The notes: generated by a model from the letters alone, not told the origin. A stretch of 64,000 bases of DNA from DASVCS01 sp036381495 (GCA_036381495.1 DASVCS010000015.1:1-64000), one strand, 5' to 3'. Shown: positions 33,780-42,982, counted from the stretch's first letter. Numbers and translations are program-made.

Positions 33780-35551
33780 TGGCGGGGATCGGATCGGCCG
33801 GGAGCGTGTTCGTGGGGGGTGTGGCGGGGTGGCTGGCGACGTACGCGGTGCACAGCGCGATCCTGCTGGGCGGAGCGGCGTTGGTGACGCGCCGGCTGGT
33901 GCGCGCGGATGCGTGGCGCGAGGTGATCTGGAAGACGGCGCTGCTCGGGGGTCTCGCGACGGCGACGTTGCAGGCGGGGCTGGACTTCCGGCCGCTGAGC
34001 GGAGAGTGGCGGTTCCCCGTCGGCCGGGTGCGCGTCGCCGGCGCCGCGCCGGCTGCGGCCGACCGGACGGCGCGAGGCGTGGAGGACGGCACGCCGGCCG
34101 CGGCGCCCCAGGCGAGCCCGGGGGTGCGATCCGACGCCGGGCGCAACACCGCCGGCCGCACGGACTTGCGCGGTACGGGATCCGTCGCGCAGGCCGGAGC
34201 GCGCCGGCAGGCGGGGATCGGGACGGCCCCATCGACCGTCCAGACCGGCGGGAACACCCGGGCTCGCGACGGCGGGGAGGGAATGACCAGCGGGCGCGCC
34301 ACGTCCCCGTGGCTCATGGCGCTGCTGGCGCTCTGGTCGGCCGGGGCGGTGCTCTTCCTCGCGCGGCTGGCGCGCCATCATCTCCGGCTCCTGCGGCTGC
34401 TGCGGGACCGCGCACAGGTAACGGATGGGGCCATCCTCTCGCTCCTCGCCACCCTCCGGCGGAACGCCGGCGTCTGGCGGCCGGTGCGGCTCACGGTAGC
34501 CGCGACGTGTCCGACCCCGCTCGCGCTCGGTACCCGCGAGATCTGCGTGCCCGAGCCGTTCCTCTCGCGCCTCGACCGCGACCAGCAGCGGAGCACGCTC
34601 GCCCACGAACTGGCGCACCTGGCGCGCCGGGACCCGGCATGGCACCTGACCGCCGGGATCATCGAGGCCATCTTCTTCTTCCAGCCGCTCAACCGGCTCG
34701 CACGGCGCCGGCTGCGTGAGGCCGCCGAGAACCTGTGCGACGACTGGGCCGTGCAGCAGACCGGTTCGGCGCTCGGCCTGGCCCGCTCGCTGGCGGAGGT
34801 CGCCTCGTGGGTCGTGCCGGGCGCGGAGCCGGTCCCGTCCGGAACCATGGCCATGGCGGAAGGGGGCTCCCCCCTGCTCCGGCGGGTCGAGCGGCTCCTC
34901 GCGGAGCGGGAGGGCGCGGCTCCTCGCGGAGCGGGAGGGCGCGGCGCCGCGCGGGGTGCGGCGCGCCGCGGCGGCCGCTGTGGGGTTGCTCGCCGTCGTC
35001 GCCGTGGTGGCGCCGGGGGTGTCGGCGACGGGTGGTGGGTCGGAGCCGTCGCGCGCGGCGCCGGTGGGACCGGACTCGCGGCCGTTGGCGAATGCGAGCG
35101 CGAGCGCGCAGGATCCGGTGATCCGTCACCCGGCGCCGGAGGAGCCGCTGGAGCGGCGGTGGGGGTGGGCGGAGGCGGAGGCGCAGCGTCGCGGGGATTC
35201 GGCGTACTGGGTGGCGTACGCCTTCGAGCGTGCGCTGTCTCCGGACCGGTTGTACGTGGAGGACAGCGAGGGCTGGTCGACGGAGGAGACGGCCGACGCG
35301 CCGCTGGGCCGGCTCGTGTTCGGACCCTCGTACGAGCGGCCCGTGAAGGCGAGCGGCCCGGTGCGGCAGCCGGTGCTGGTGCTCTTCCGCGTGGCGGCTG
35401 CGGGGTCGGACGGGCCGCGGGTGGACCGGGTGTCGGTGCGCGCCGCGTCGCTCGGGATGTCGCTGAGCGGCTTGCCCCTCTACTGGCTGGGCATGGCCGA
35501 GGAGTCGGAGAGCTTCGATTGGCTGCGACGCTGGGTGGACGACCTCGGTGA
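33776..35551 (+). CDS. BlaR1-like M56 peptidase, frameshifted before its HEAT-repeat domain
   Basis: A membrane zinc peptidase. Residues about 1-390 are an M56 domain: helices WLATYAVHSAILLGGAALVTRRL and WLMALLALWSAGAVLFLARL, then HELAH (in STLAHELAHLARRDP) and ENLCDDWAV. A perfect 25-bp tandem duplication at 34891-34940 shifts the frame by one base. Beyond RLLAEREG the reading frame enters about 200 residues of Gly/Arg-rich nonsense and stops at 35551. The natural continuation (a fourth helix and HEAT repeats) lies in the next frame from 34917. The start at 33776 overlaps the blaI stop, with GGAGGAGG before it. Either the gene is truncated, or the duplication is a sequencing/assembly error or a reversible switch. 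Confidence 0.85.
   Translation: MMAGIGSAGSVFVGGVAGWLATYAVHSAILLGGAALVTRRLVRADAWREVIWKTALLGGLATATLQAGLDFRPLSGEWRFPVGRVRVAGAAPAAADRTARGVEDGTPAAAPQASPGVRSDAGRNTAGRTDLRGTGSVAQAGARRQAGIGTAPSTVQTGGNTRARDGGEGMTSGRATSPWLMALLALWSAGAVLFLARLARHHLRLLRLLRDRAQVTDGAILSLLATLRRNAGVWRPVRLTVAATCPTPLALGTREICVPEPFLSRLDRDQQRSTLAHELAHLARRDPAWHLTAGIIEAIFFFQPLNRLARRRLREAAENLCDDWAVQQTGSALGLARSLAEVASWVVPGAEPVPSGTMAMAEGGSPLLRRVERLLAEREGAAPRGAGGRGAARGAARRGGRCGVARRRRRGGAGGVGDGWWVGAVARGAGGTGLAAVGECERERAGSGDPSPGAGGAAGAAVGVGGGGGAASRGFGVLGGVRLRACAVSGPVVRGGQRGLVDGGDGRRAAGPARVRTLVRAAREGERPGAAAGAGALPRGGCGVGRAAGGPGVGARRVARDVAERLAPLLAGHGRGVGELRLAATLGGRPR
34891..34940. repeat. Perfect 25-bp tandem duplication inside the M56/HEAT gene
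   Basis: GCGGCTCCTCGCGGAGCGGG plus AGGGC occurs twice in a row (34891-34915 and 34916-34940), with 5 more matching bases after the second copy. With one copy, the reading frame runs unbroken from the M56 domain into AAAAAVGLLAVVAVVAPGVSA and the HEAT repeats. Because 25 is not a multiple of 3, the second copy breaks the frame. Confidence 0.95.
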
Positions 35552-36566
35552 CGAGCGGCTGCGGGGCACGGTGATCGAGGCGATCGCGATGCATGAGGAT
35601 GCGGGACGCGTCGTGCCGTTCCTCGCGGATGTCGTGCGGAGCGAGCGGCCGGACGGCGTGCGTGAGGAGGCGGTCGAGGGGCTGGCCTGGCATGCGACGG
35701 AGGGTTCCGTGGCTTTGCTGCGGGCGACGGCGCTCGAGGACCGGTCGGTCCGCATCCGTGAGGAGGCGGCGGAGACGCTCGGCGAGTTGGGGACGCCGGA
35801 GGCATCGGCGGCGCTTACGGAGGTGGTGCGCTCGAGGACGCCGGAAGAGGTGCGTGTCGAGGCGGTCGAGGCGATGGCCGGGTGGTCCGCGCCCGAGGTA
35901 CTCGAGACGCTGGTACGCCTTGCGTTCGAGGATCCGAACGCGGAGATCCAGGAGGAAGCGATCGAGACGATCGCCGAGTTTCCGGCGGCATCCGCCGTTC
36001 CGGCGCTCGAGCGTATTGCGCACGAGCATCCTTCGATCGGCATCCGACGGGAGGCGGTCGAGCAGTTGGGCGAGCTGGATCCGGCGGCGGCGGCGGAGGT
36101 GATCGAGGCGCTGTTGCGTGAGGATACGCCCGCCGAGTTGCGGGAGGAGGCCATCGACGCGCTGGCGGAGCGGGCGTCGCCACGCGCGCTCGAGGCCATC
36201 GTCGCCGTGGCGATGTCGGACCCGAGCCCGGAGTTGCAGGAGGAGGCGGTCGAGAAGCTGGCGGAGTTCGCGCCGGCGGATGCGCTGCCGCACCTCGAGC
36301 AGATCATCTGGGAGCATCCGTCGGCGTCCGTGCGCCGGGAGGCCGTCGAGACACTGGCCGAGTTCCCGGCGCAACTGGCGCTTCCGATCCTGGACGAGGT
36401 GGTGGCCCGAAGCACGGAAGGCGCGCTGCTCGAGGAGGCGGTGCAGGCCATTGCGGAGTTCCCGGCCGACCTGAGCGTGCCGCGGCTCCTGAAGATCGTG
36501 CGGGAGCACCCGCGGGCGGAGGCACGGCGCGAGGCGCTGGACCAGCTCGGCGACAGGATCGGGTGA
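34917..36566 (+). pseudogene. HEAT-repeat C-terminal part of the broken M56 gene
   Basis: The frame that continues the M56 protein after the duplication. It begins with RLLAEREGAAPRGVRR and the transmembrane helix AAAAAVGLLAVVAVVAPGVSA. It then has a Ser/Ala-rich linker, an Ig-like or unknown segment (about 35160-35480) and roughly eleven 31-residue HEAT-type repeats such as LREEAIDALAERASPRALEAIV and VRREAVETLAEFPAQLALPIL. The repeats run to the stop and would lie in the periplasm if the fourth helix is used. Similar M56-HEAT proteins occur in Gemmatimonadota and relatives (recollection, not checked). No start codon with a ribosome binding site is apparent, so independent expression is doubtful. 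Confidence 0.8.
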
Positions 36567-36767
36567 GCGGTTCACGAGGTTCCGCGCCGGCCGGGTCCCG
36601 CCCGGTCCGGCCCAGCGGAACAGGTGTTGCGATCAGGATGTTGGGGCCCGGGGGTCCCCCGCGCTGCTGCGCTGGCCGCACGCGGCTCCCCCGACGAAGC
36701 CGAGAAAGACCCGGGCGGACGCCAGCACGGGCGCGTCCGCTCCGGTCGACGGACACGGAGGACAACC

Positions 36768-37352
36768 ATGGCCCACCCGCTCGTTCGCAACTGGGGGACC
36801 CTCGTCCTCGAAGGACTGGTCGCCATCCTGTTCGGCATCATCTTCCTGGCCGTCCCCTTCGCCAGCCTGCTGGCGCTGACCTATGTCTTCGGCGCGTTCG
36901 CGATCGTCGACGGCGTCCTCGCACTGGTCTCGATGTTCTCGCCCGAACGGAGCGGATCCCGCTGGGCGCTCGCGATCTACGGCATCGCCGGCATCATCAT
37001 CGGGATCCTCGCGTTCGTGGTGCCCAGGATCACGATCATGGCCTTCGTCTACCTGCTGGCGGCCTGGGCGTTCATCATCGGGATTCTGCGGATCATCTCG
37101 GCGATCGCACTGCGCAGGGAGATCCGCGGCGAATGGGTCCAGATCCTCGCCGGGATCGTGGCCGTCGCCTTCGGCCTCTACCTGCTCTTCGCTCCGAGCC
37201 GCCTGATCGCGCTCGTGCTCGCGATCGGCGTCTACGCGATCATCAAGGGCGTGCTCCTCGTCATCAGCGGCATCCAGCTCCGGCACCACGTCGAGGAGAT
37301 GCGCCGCCGCGCCGGACCGGGACCGACCTTGCAAGGACGCGCCGCGGCTTGA
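36768..37352 (+). CDS. HdeD-family six-helix membrane protein (DUF308)
   Basis: A 194-residue protein with six evenly spaced membrane helices in three repeats: LVLEGLVAILFGIIFLAVPF, LTYVFGAFAIVDGVLALVSM, LAIYGIAGIIIGILAFVVP, ITIMAFVYLLAAWAFIIGILRII, WVQILAGIVAVAFGLYLLF and LIALVLAIGVYAIIKGVLLV. This is the DUF308/HdeD pattern, linked in enterics to acid resistance at high cell density; here the role is unknown. GGAGGA lies 6 bases before the ATG at 36768. The 200-bp gap upstream holds only GC-rich sequence with a GGGGG/CCCCC stem near 36650. Confidence 0.88.
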   Translation: MAHPLVRNWGTLVLEGLVAILFGIIFLAVPFASLLALTYVFGAFAIVDGVLALVSMFSPERSGSRWALAIYGIAGIIIGILAFVVPRITIMAFVYLLAAWAFIIGILRIISAIALRREIRGEWVQILAGIVAVAFGLYLLFAPSRLIALVLAIGVYAIIKGVLLVISGIQLRHHVEEMRRRAGPGPTLQGRAAA

Positions 37353-37545
37353 TCCCGGGGCCTCCCGGACCCGGTGTGAGCGACGCCGGGACCGCGAGGC
37401 CCTTGTGCAAGCGCCCCGGTCCAGTGTAACGTGCCTCCCCCGGGTGGGCCCCGACCGGCGGAACGCGACGGCATCGCGCCGATGCCACGAGGGCGGCGAA
37501 CCGGACGCATGCCCACCATACACCCCATCAATCGAGTCAAACGGC

Positions 37546-38256
37546 TTGAGCACGAACGCGCCGTCGGACAATGCGGTCGATCGCGCCGGACACGCATACC
37601 GGCGCCTCCGTGATCTCATCCTCCACGGCCGCCTCGGCCCCGGCTTCCGCCTCACCGAGATCGAGGTCGCGCGCCGCCTCGGCATGAGCCGAACGCCCGT
37701 CCGCAGCGCGCTGCAACGACTCCAACAGGAGGGATACGTCCTCACCATCGCCGGTGGCCGGCAGAGCCGGACCGTGGTGGCCCCGCTCACCCGCGATGAT
37801 GCCCGCGAGCTCTTCGGCATCGTCGGTGAGCTCGAAGGACTCGCGGGCGCGATGGCGGCGCGACTTCCGGATCGAGTGCGGCTCCCGCTGGTGCGCGAAA
37901 TGGAACGCCTCACCGCGGAATTGCTCGCGATCTCCCGCGCGCCCGCCCCCGATCCCAACCGCCGCTTCGAGAACGACACCGAATTCCACGCCCTGTACGT
38001 GAACGCCGCCGCCGGCCCCCGCCTCCGCGCTCTGCACGCCGCTGTCAGGCCGCAGGCCGAACGCTACGTCCGCCTCTACATCAGCCTGCTCGTCGACGCG
38101 ATGGGGACCTCCCACGACGAACACGCGGCGATCACCGCCGCCATCGCGGCGGCCGACCCCGACGCCGCCCAGCAGTCCGTTCGCATGAACTGGATCAACG
38201 CCGCCGAACGACTCTGCGCCGTAATGTCCGAGCAGGGCGAGCGCGGAATCTGGTAG
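37546..38256 (+). CDS. GntR-family regulator (FadR/FCD subclass)
   Basis: A transcription regulator of about 236 residues. The winged helix is HAYRRLRDLILHGRLGPGFRLTEIEVARRLGMSRTPVRSALQRLQQEGYV (in pieces), and the FCD ligand domain follows (ELFGIVGELEGLAGAMAARL, FHALYVNAAAGPRLRALH, DEHAAITAAIAAADPDAA). The His/Asp residues there usually bind a metal and a carboxylic acid effector. The start is unclear: a TTG at 37546 gives a normal length, and the frame is open up to 37405. No target operon is obvious, since the next gene is 480 bases away on the same strand. Confidence 0.85.
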   Translation: MSTNAPSDNAVDRAGHAYRRLRDLILHGRLGPGFRLTEIEVARRLGMSRTPVRSALQRLQQEGYVLTIAGGRQSRTVVAPLTRDDARELFGIVGELEGLAGAMAARLPDRVRLPLVREMERLTAELLAISRAPAPDPNRRFENDTEFHALYVNAAAGPRLRALHAAVRPQAERYVRLYISLLVDAMGTSHDEHAAITAAIAAADPDAAQQSVRMNWINAAERLCAVMSEQGERGIW

Positions 38257-38493
38257 GATCCGCGCGGCCACACCCGCCGTACATGCACCCGTCCAGCTCG
38301 ACCGTGACCGTTGCGGGGAACGGTTGACCGCTCATCACATCGCGACACGGCCGCACATCGATCACCACCGCGACGCGGTGGGCGTCCGTCTCGATTCAGT
38401 AGACCGTCCGGCCCGCGGCGACGGTCGTCCGGGTTCCTGCGTGTGGTCAGTGCGGCGTCGCGGCGCCCACGTCTCCGAATCTCATATTTCCGC

Positions 38494-38522
38494 TTGACAT
38501 TCTGTTGTTCTCGTCGCAGATT
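38494..38522 (+). promoter_or_regulatory. Candidate promoter of the cytochrome gene
   Basis: TTGACA (38494-38499), 17 bp and CAGATT (38517-38522). The -35 box is perfect and the -10 is weak. It lies in the 480-base gap 38257-38736 after the GntR gene, which otherwise shows nothing that I can name. Confidence 0.45.
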
Positions 38523-38736
38523 GCCGAAAAAAGCAAGGGTTCCCGTGGATCGGCAGGGTGGTGCCGGTGTGCCGGACGGCACGGCGGCCGGCGAACGTTC
38601 ACTCTCCCCGGTGGAGGTCGTCATGATCGCACGCTGTGTTCCGTACGTCGTGGCACGAGCCACGACGGTCACGAAGATGCTGCCTCGCGGCGTCGCGGAT
38701 TCGGGAGGCGGAGTGTCGGGGGACGCGAAGGGCGGG

Positions 38737-39960
38737 ATGGGCATACGGTGGCTGTCGCGCCTGGTACCGGTGGCCGTGTGGCTCGGGCTGGGCGTGGCGT
38801 GCGCCGGCGAGCCGGCGGCGCTGGAGTCGCCGGCTGGGGATGGCGCGGTACTGGAAGCGGGTCGGGTGCTGGAGCGAAAGACGCCGCGCCGGGTCGAGGA
38901 GGGCCGGTGGATCTTCCGTTACGACGACTTCGGCGACTGGCGGTTCTGGACGGACACCCTGCGGCTGAACGACCTGGTGGAGCAGGTGACGCCGCGGACC
39001 GCGTTGCAGCTCGGTCTGAAGGTGGATGCGGATGCGATTCCGCCGGAGGTTCTGGATGCGGTGCTGAGCGACCCATCGCTGCTGGATGACCGGGCCATCA
39101 CGCGGGCGTTGCTGCAACTGGATGCCGTGGTCGGCGTGAGCGCTCAAGTCGAGGGCGACCAGATCACGCGGATCGGCATCACGTGTGCGCTCTGCCATTC
39201 GACGGTGGATGATGCGGTCGCGCCGGGGATCGGACATCGGCGGGACGGGTGGCCGAACCGCGACCTGGCGGTCGGAACGGTCGTGTCGCTGGCGCCGGGA
39301 CTGCCGGACGAATTGCGGGGGATCTACGGCTCGTGGCCGGCGGGCTTCTTCGATCCCCGGTTCAACCTGGATGGGATCAGCGATCCGGTGGTGATCCCGC
39401 CGGCGTACGGGCTGAAGGGCGTGGGGCTCGAGACGTACACGGGCGAGGGGCCGGTGTCGTACTGGAACGCGTACGTGGCGGTGCTCGAGATGCACGGTCA
39501 CGGCTCGTTCTCCGACCCGCGGCTGGGGGTCCGTGTCCGCATCCCGCCGGGTGAGGACGAAGTCCGGTCGAAGCTCGCGGCGCTGCGGCAGTACCAGCGG
39601 ACGCTGGAGGCGCCGCGGCCGCCGGAGGGGAGCTACGATGCGGCCGCGGCGGCGCGTGGCCGCGTGGTCTTCCGGACCGTGGCTCGCTGTTCGACGTGCC
39701 ACTCGGGACCGAACTTCACGGATGGCGGGAACCTGCACGACGCGGCGGAGACGGGCATGGATCCGGCGTACGCCGCGCGCGGCACGACGGGCAAGTACCG
39801 GACGACGCCGCTCAGGGGCTTGTGGCAACACCCGCCGTATTTCCATGATGGGAGCGCCGCGACTCTGGCGGAAGTCGTGGATCACTACGACCGCGCGCTG
39901 GGGCTGGGTCTGACGCCGGACGAGCGGGCGGACCTGATCGAGTACCTGAAGACGCTGTGA
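38737..39960 (+). CDS. Di-haem cytochrome c peroxidase-like lipoprotein
   Basis: A 407-residue exported protein with two haem c sites. Starting at ATG 38737 gives a lipoprotein signal (WLGLGVACAG). The first CxxCH is in ITCALCHSTV, the second in ARCSTCHSGPNF. The C-terminal part (TTGKYRTTPLRGLWQHPPYFHDGSAATLAEVVDHYDRALGLGL, in pieces) is the typical MauG/CcpA-like domain of bacterial cytochrome c peroxidases. Fairly large inserts separate the two haem domains. It could reduce peroxide or transfer electrons in the periplasm. An alternative start at 38623 has a better ribosome site (GGAGGT) but would add a long non-signal N-terminus. Confidence 0.82.
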   Translation: MGIRWLSRLVPVAVWLGLGVACAGEPAALESPAGDGAVLEAGRVLERKTPRRVEEGRWIFRYDDFGDWRFWTDTLRLNDLVEQVTPRTALQLGLKVDADAIPPEVLDAVLSDPSLLDDRAITRALLQLDAVVGVSAQVEGDQITRIGITCALCHSTVDDAVAPGIGHRRDGWPNRDLAVGTVVSLAPGLPDELRGIYGSWPAGFFDPRFNLDGISDPVVIPPAYGLKGVGLETYTGEGPVSYWNAYVAVLEMHGHGSFSDPRLGVRVRIPPGEDEVRSKLAALRQYQRTLEAPRPPEGSYDAAAAARGRVVFRTVARCSTCHSGPNFTDGGNLHDAAETGMDPAYAARGTTGKYRTTPLRGLWQHPPYFHDGSAATLAEVVDHYDRALGLGLTPDERADLIEYLKTL

Positions 39961-39966
39961 CGGCCG

Positions 39967-39998
39967 GCATCGCCCGGCCCTGCGAGGCCGGGCGATGC
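39967..39998. terminator. Hairpin between cytochrome and Rieske/AIF genes
   Basis: A perfect 13-bp stem (GCATCGCCCGGCC with its complement) and a 6-base loop, beginning six bases after the cytochrome stop. No U-run follows. It may end the cytochrome transcript or set a lower expression of the downstream reductase-folE genes. Confidence 0.55.
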
Positions 39999-40040
39999 TG
40001 GTCCGACCGGCGAAGACGTTCGAGACGAGGAGGAATGGAA

Positions 40041-41621
40041 ATGGGGAACGAGCCGTCGCAAGTGACGGGACCGGATCTGGCCGCGGGCGTCGCCGTCGAC
40101 ACGCTGGTCGAGGGCGAACCGCTCCTCGGCCAGGTGGATGGCGAGCCGGTGCTGCTGGTGAAACGGGGTGGAGAGCTGCTCGCGATCGGCGCGGTCTGCA
40201 CGCACTACGGCGGCCCGCTGGCGGAAGGGCTGGTGGTGGGAGATACGATCCACTGCCCGTGGCACCACGCGTGTTTCTCGCTGCGCACGGGCGAAGCGCT
40301 CGGCGCGCCGGCGTTGAATCCGGTGGCACGCTGGACGGTCGAGGTCCGCGACGGCAAGGCGATCGTGACCGGGAAGGAGGAGGAGCCGCCGCTCTCGGCG
40401 CGTGGTCGGACGGCGACGGGTCCGGAGTCCGTCGTCATCGTCGGCGCGGGCGCCGCGGGGAGCGCCGCGGCGGAAATGCTGCGCCGCGAGGGGTACGCGG
40501 GTCCCATCACGATGGTGGACCCCGATGCGCCGGCGCCGTACGATCGGCCGAATCTCTCGAAGGACTACCTGGCCGGGAACGCGCCGGAGGAGTGGATCCC
40601 TTTGCGCCCCGAGGGCTTCTACGCGGAGCACGGCATCGAGCGCATCGACGCGACGGCCGTCTCGCTCGACCCGTCGGCGCGGACGCTCACGCTCTCGGAC
40701 GGACGGAGCCTCGGCTTCGGTGCGCTCCTGCTCGCGACCGGCGCCACGCCCGTAGCGCTGCGCGCGCCCGGCGCCGCGCTGCCGCACGTGCACCTGCTGC
40801 GCTCGCTCGCGGACTGCCGCGCGATCATCGCGGCGGCGGAGAGCGCGCGCCGCGCCGTCGTCGTGGGCGCCAGCTTCATCGGGATGGAGGTGGCCGCCTC
40901 ACTGCGCATGCGTGGGCTCGCCGTCACGGTCGTCGCGCCCGAGGCGCTCCCGTTCGAGCGCACCCTCGGCCCGGACCTCGGTCGCCTGCTGCGCTCCGTA
41001 CACGAGGAGCACGGCGTGTCCTTCGCGTTGGGGCACACCGCCGCGCGCATCGAGGCGGATCGCGTCGTGCTGGATGACGGTCGCGAACTGGACGCGGACC
41101 TCGTGGTGGTCGGCATCGGCGTACGGCCGAACACCGACCTCGCCCGGGCCGCCGGACTCGAAGTCTCGAACGGCGTGCTCGTGAACGAATTCCTCGAGAC
41201 GAGCGCGCCCGGCATCTTCGCGGCCGGCGACATCGCGCGCTTCCCGGACCCGCGCACCGGCGAGCGGATCCGCGTCGAACACTGGGTCGTCGCGCAGCGG
41301 CAGGGCCAGGCCGCGGCGCGCAACATCCTCGGCCGCGCAGAGCCGTTCCTCGACGTGCCCTTCTTCTGGACACAGCACTGGGATCTCCCGGTGGCCTACG
41401 TCGGTCACGCCGCCGGCTGGGACGACATCGTCGTGGATGGCGACCCGCTCTCCCGCGACTGCACGGTCCGCTACCGCCGCGGCGGAGAGACCCTCGCCGT
41501 CGCCACCATCTATCGCGACCACGAGAGCCTCGAAGTCGAAGCCGAGATGGCCGCCGCCGGCGCGCGCCGCGTGGCGGAGACCGCGCGCGCACACGCCGCC
41601 TCCCCGGAGCGTGCGTCGTGA
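40041..41621 (+). CDS. Rieske-AIF fusion: FAD/NAD(P)H reductase with N-terminal Rieske domain
   Basis: A 526-residue protein combining a Rieske [2Fe-2S] domain with a pyridine-nucleotide-disulphide-reductase-like flavoprotein. The Rieske ligands are Cys53-x-His55 (AVCTHYGGPL) and Cys72-x2-His75 (HCPWHHACF). The flavoprotein part starts at about 133 (VVIVGAGAAGSAAAEMLRREG), has DRPNLSKDYLAG, a NADH-binding VVGASFIGMEVAASLRMRG, and GIFAAGDIARFPDP. The order is that of AIFM3-like and ferredoxin-reductase-like proteins. The electron acceptor is unknown. AGGAGG precedes ATG 40041. Its stop overlaps folE (GTGA). It may form one transcript with folE. Confidence 0.9.
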   Translation: MGNEPSQVTGPDLAAGVAVDTLVEGEPLLGQVDGEPVLLVKRGGELLAIGAVCTHYGGPLAEGLVVGDTIHCPWHHACFSLRTGEALGAPALNPVARWTVEVRDGKAIVTGKEEEPPLSARGRTATGPESVVIVGAGAAGSAAAEMLRREGYAGPITMVDPDAPAPYDRPNLSKDYLAGNAPEEWIPLRPEGFYAEHGIERIDATAVSLDPSARTLTLSDGRSLGFGALLLATGATPVALRAPGAALPHVHLLRSLADCRAIIAAAESARRAVVVGASFIGMEVAASLRMRGLAVTVVAPEALPFERTLGPDLGRLLRSVHEEHGVSFALGHTAARIEADRVVLDDGRELDADLVVVGIGVRPNTDLARAAGLEVSNGVLVNEFLETSAPGIFAAGDIARFPDPRTGERIRVEHWVVAQRQGQAAARNILGRAEPFLDVPFFWTQHWDLPVAYVGHAAGWDDIVVDGDPLSRDCTVRYRRGGETLAVATIYRDHESLEVEAEMAAAGARRVAETARAHAASPERAS

Positions 41622-42421
41622 GTCGCCGCAGGACGACGTCGCAGAATCCAGTGATCCCGACGACGTCGGGTGCCCCGGCGCACCCGGCGCCGCCGGACGG
41701 CGCGGCGAACCCCGCCGCCACGGCGCCGGCGGGATCCCCCGCCGATGCGCCGGCCCCGGCCGCCGCGCGGAACGGCCGCCCGCGCCGATCGGATGTAGCG
41801 CCTGCAACGGACGCGGCCTCGCGCGCCGCCCCGAGCCCGCACACCGGGGAGGACCCGCCCACGGATGCCGAGCTCGAAGGCCTGGTCCGCCGCCTGCTCG
41901 AACTGCTGGGCGAGGACCCGGCGCGCGCCGGGCTCGTCGCGACGCCACGCCGCGTCGCCCGCGCACTGCGCTGGCTCACCCGCGGATACAGCCGCACCGC
42001 CCAGGACGCGATCGGCGGCGCCCTCTTCGAGGAGCGCCACGAGGCGATGATCCTGGTCAAGGACATCGAGCTGTATTCCCTCTGCGAGCACCACATGCTC
42101 CCGTTCTACGGCCGCGCCCACGTCGCCTACGTGCCGGACGGCCGGATCGTCGGGCTCTCGAAGATCGCGCGCGTGGTCGACGTCTTCGCCCGCCGGCTCC
42201 AGGTCCAGGAGCGGCTGACCGACCAGATCGCCGACGCGCTCGCCCGAGTGCTGCGCCCGCGCGGCGTCGCCGTCGTCATCGAGGCGCACCACCTGTGCAT
42301 GATGATGCGCGGCGTGGAGAAACAGAACTCGAAGACGATCACGAGCGCGGTTCGCGGCGTCTTCGCCGACTGCCCCATGCGCCGCGACGAGTTCCTGCGG
42401 CTGGCGATGCGCGGGGAGTGA
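41618..42421 (+). CDS. folE: GTP cyclohydrolase I with a disordered N-terminal extension
   Basis: A 267-residue enzyme that makes dihydroneopterin triphosphate from GTP, first step of folate and pterin synthesis. The catalytic core begins near residue 83 (LEGLVRRLLELLGEDPARAGLVATPRRVARAL) and has the zinc ligands in LYSLCEHHMLPFYGRAHVAY (Cys156, His159) and AHHLCMMMRGVEKQNSKT (Cys227), then FADCPMRRDEFL. About 80 residues rich in Pro, Ala and Gly precede it, with no family match. The start is a GTG overlapping the previous stop. The extension is longer than usual for bacterial FolE; it could be genuine or a late true start. Confidence 0.93.
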   Translation: MSRRRTTSQNPVIPTTSGAPAHPAPPDGAANPAATAPAGSPADAPAPAAARNGRPRRSDVAPATDAASRAAPSPHTGEDPPTDAELEGLVRRLLELLGEDPARAGLVATPRRVARALRWLTRGYSRTAQDAIGGALFEERHEAMILVKDIELYSLCEHHMLPFYGRAHVAYVPDGRIVGLSKIARVVDVFARRLQVQERLTDQIADALARVLRPRGVAVVIEAHHLCMMMRGVEKQNSKTITSAVRGVFADCPMRRDEFLRLAMRGE

Positions 42422-42572
42422 GAGGGGCACGGGGCCCGCGTGCGGCGGCGACGTGGTCGCCGACGGGCACACGTCCATGCGGTCGGAGTCGCCGCCGCTC
42501 CGTGCAGCCTCGCCTCCGCGCTCCTGAGCCCCCGGCCCCGGCCACCCGCCGGGACCGTTCCTCCCCCATACC

Positions 42573-42616
42573 TTGACACCCGACAATCGCCGTCCCGTCC
42601 TTGCTGTCGAACGACA
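42573..42616 (+). promoter_or_regulatory. padR promoter and possible operator
   Basis: TTGACA at 42573-42578 is a perfect -35 box, but the -10 region 17 bp downstream is GC-rich and weak. A short dyad TGTCGAACGACA (42605-42616) lies near the expected transcription start. It has the spacing of a PadR site, although the usual ATGT/ACAT half-sites are absent. Confidence 0.35.
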
Positions 42617-42640
42617 AGGCATCCGGCGTGGGAGGTGGCG

Positions 42641-42982
42641 ATGGCGAAAGGTGCGGCGAAGGCGGATCTGCTCCAGGGCACGCTGGATCTGCTGATCCTC
42701 AAGACGCTGGTGCTGGGGCCGTTGCACGGCTGGGGGATCAGCAAGCGGATCCGGCAGCTCTCGGGTGAGGTGCTCCAGGTCAACCAGGGCTCGCTCTACC
42801 CGGCGCTCTACCGGTTGGAGGACCGGGGGTTGATCGAGGCGGAGTGGGGCGTCTCGCCCGAGGGTCGGCGGGCGAAGTTCTACCGGCTGACGCGGGCGGG
42901 GCGGGCGGCGTTCGTGGCGGAGCGGGAGGGTTGGCGCCTGTTCTCGGGGGCGGTGGACCGGATCCTGGAGGCGACGCCATGA
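42641..42982 (+). CDS. PadR-family regulator, orphaned
   Basis: A 113-residue winged-helix regulator: ADLLQGTLDLLILKTLVLGPLHGWGISKRI, LQVNQGSLYPALYRLEDRGLIEAEW and a short dimerisation tail (RLTRAGRAAFVAEREGW). In Acidobacteriota and Gemmatimonadota this subclass is normally followed, with ATGA overlap, by a large MacB-like permease gene (ADOP family). Here the overlap is kept but only a fragment of the permease is left. GGGAGGTGGCG precedes the ATG. Confidence 0.9.
   Translation: MAKGAAKADLLQGTLDLLILKTLVLGPLHGWGISKRIRQLSGEVLQVNQGSLYPALYRLEDRGLIEAEWGVSPEGRRAKFYRLTRAGRAAFVAEREGWRLFSGAVDRILEATP

Noticed and set aside
33776..35551. M56 gene as a normal gene with a long Gly/Arg-rich C-terminus
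   Set aside because: The terminal 200 residues have no similarity to any M56 end, and the adjacent frame gives the missing helix and HEAT repeats at once after removal of the 25-bp duplicate.
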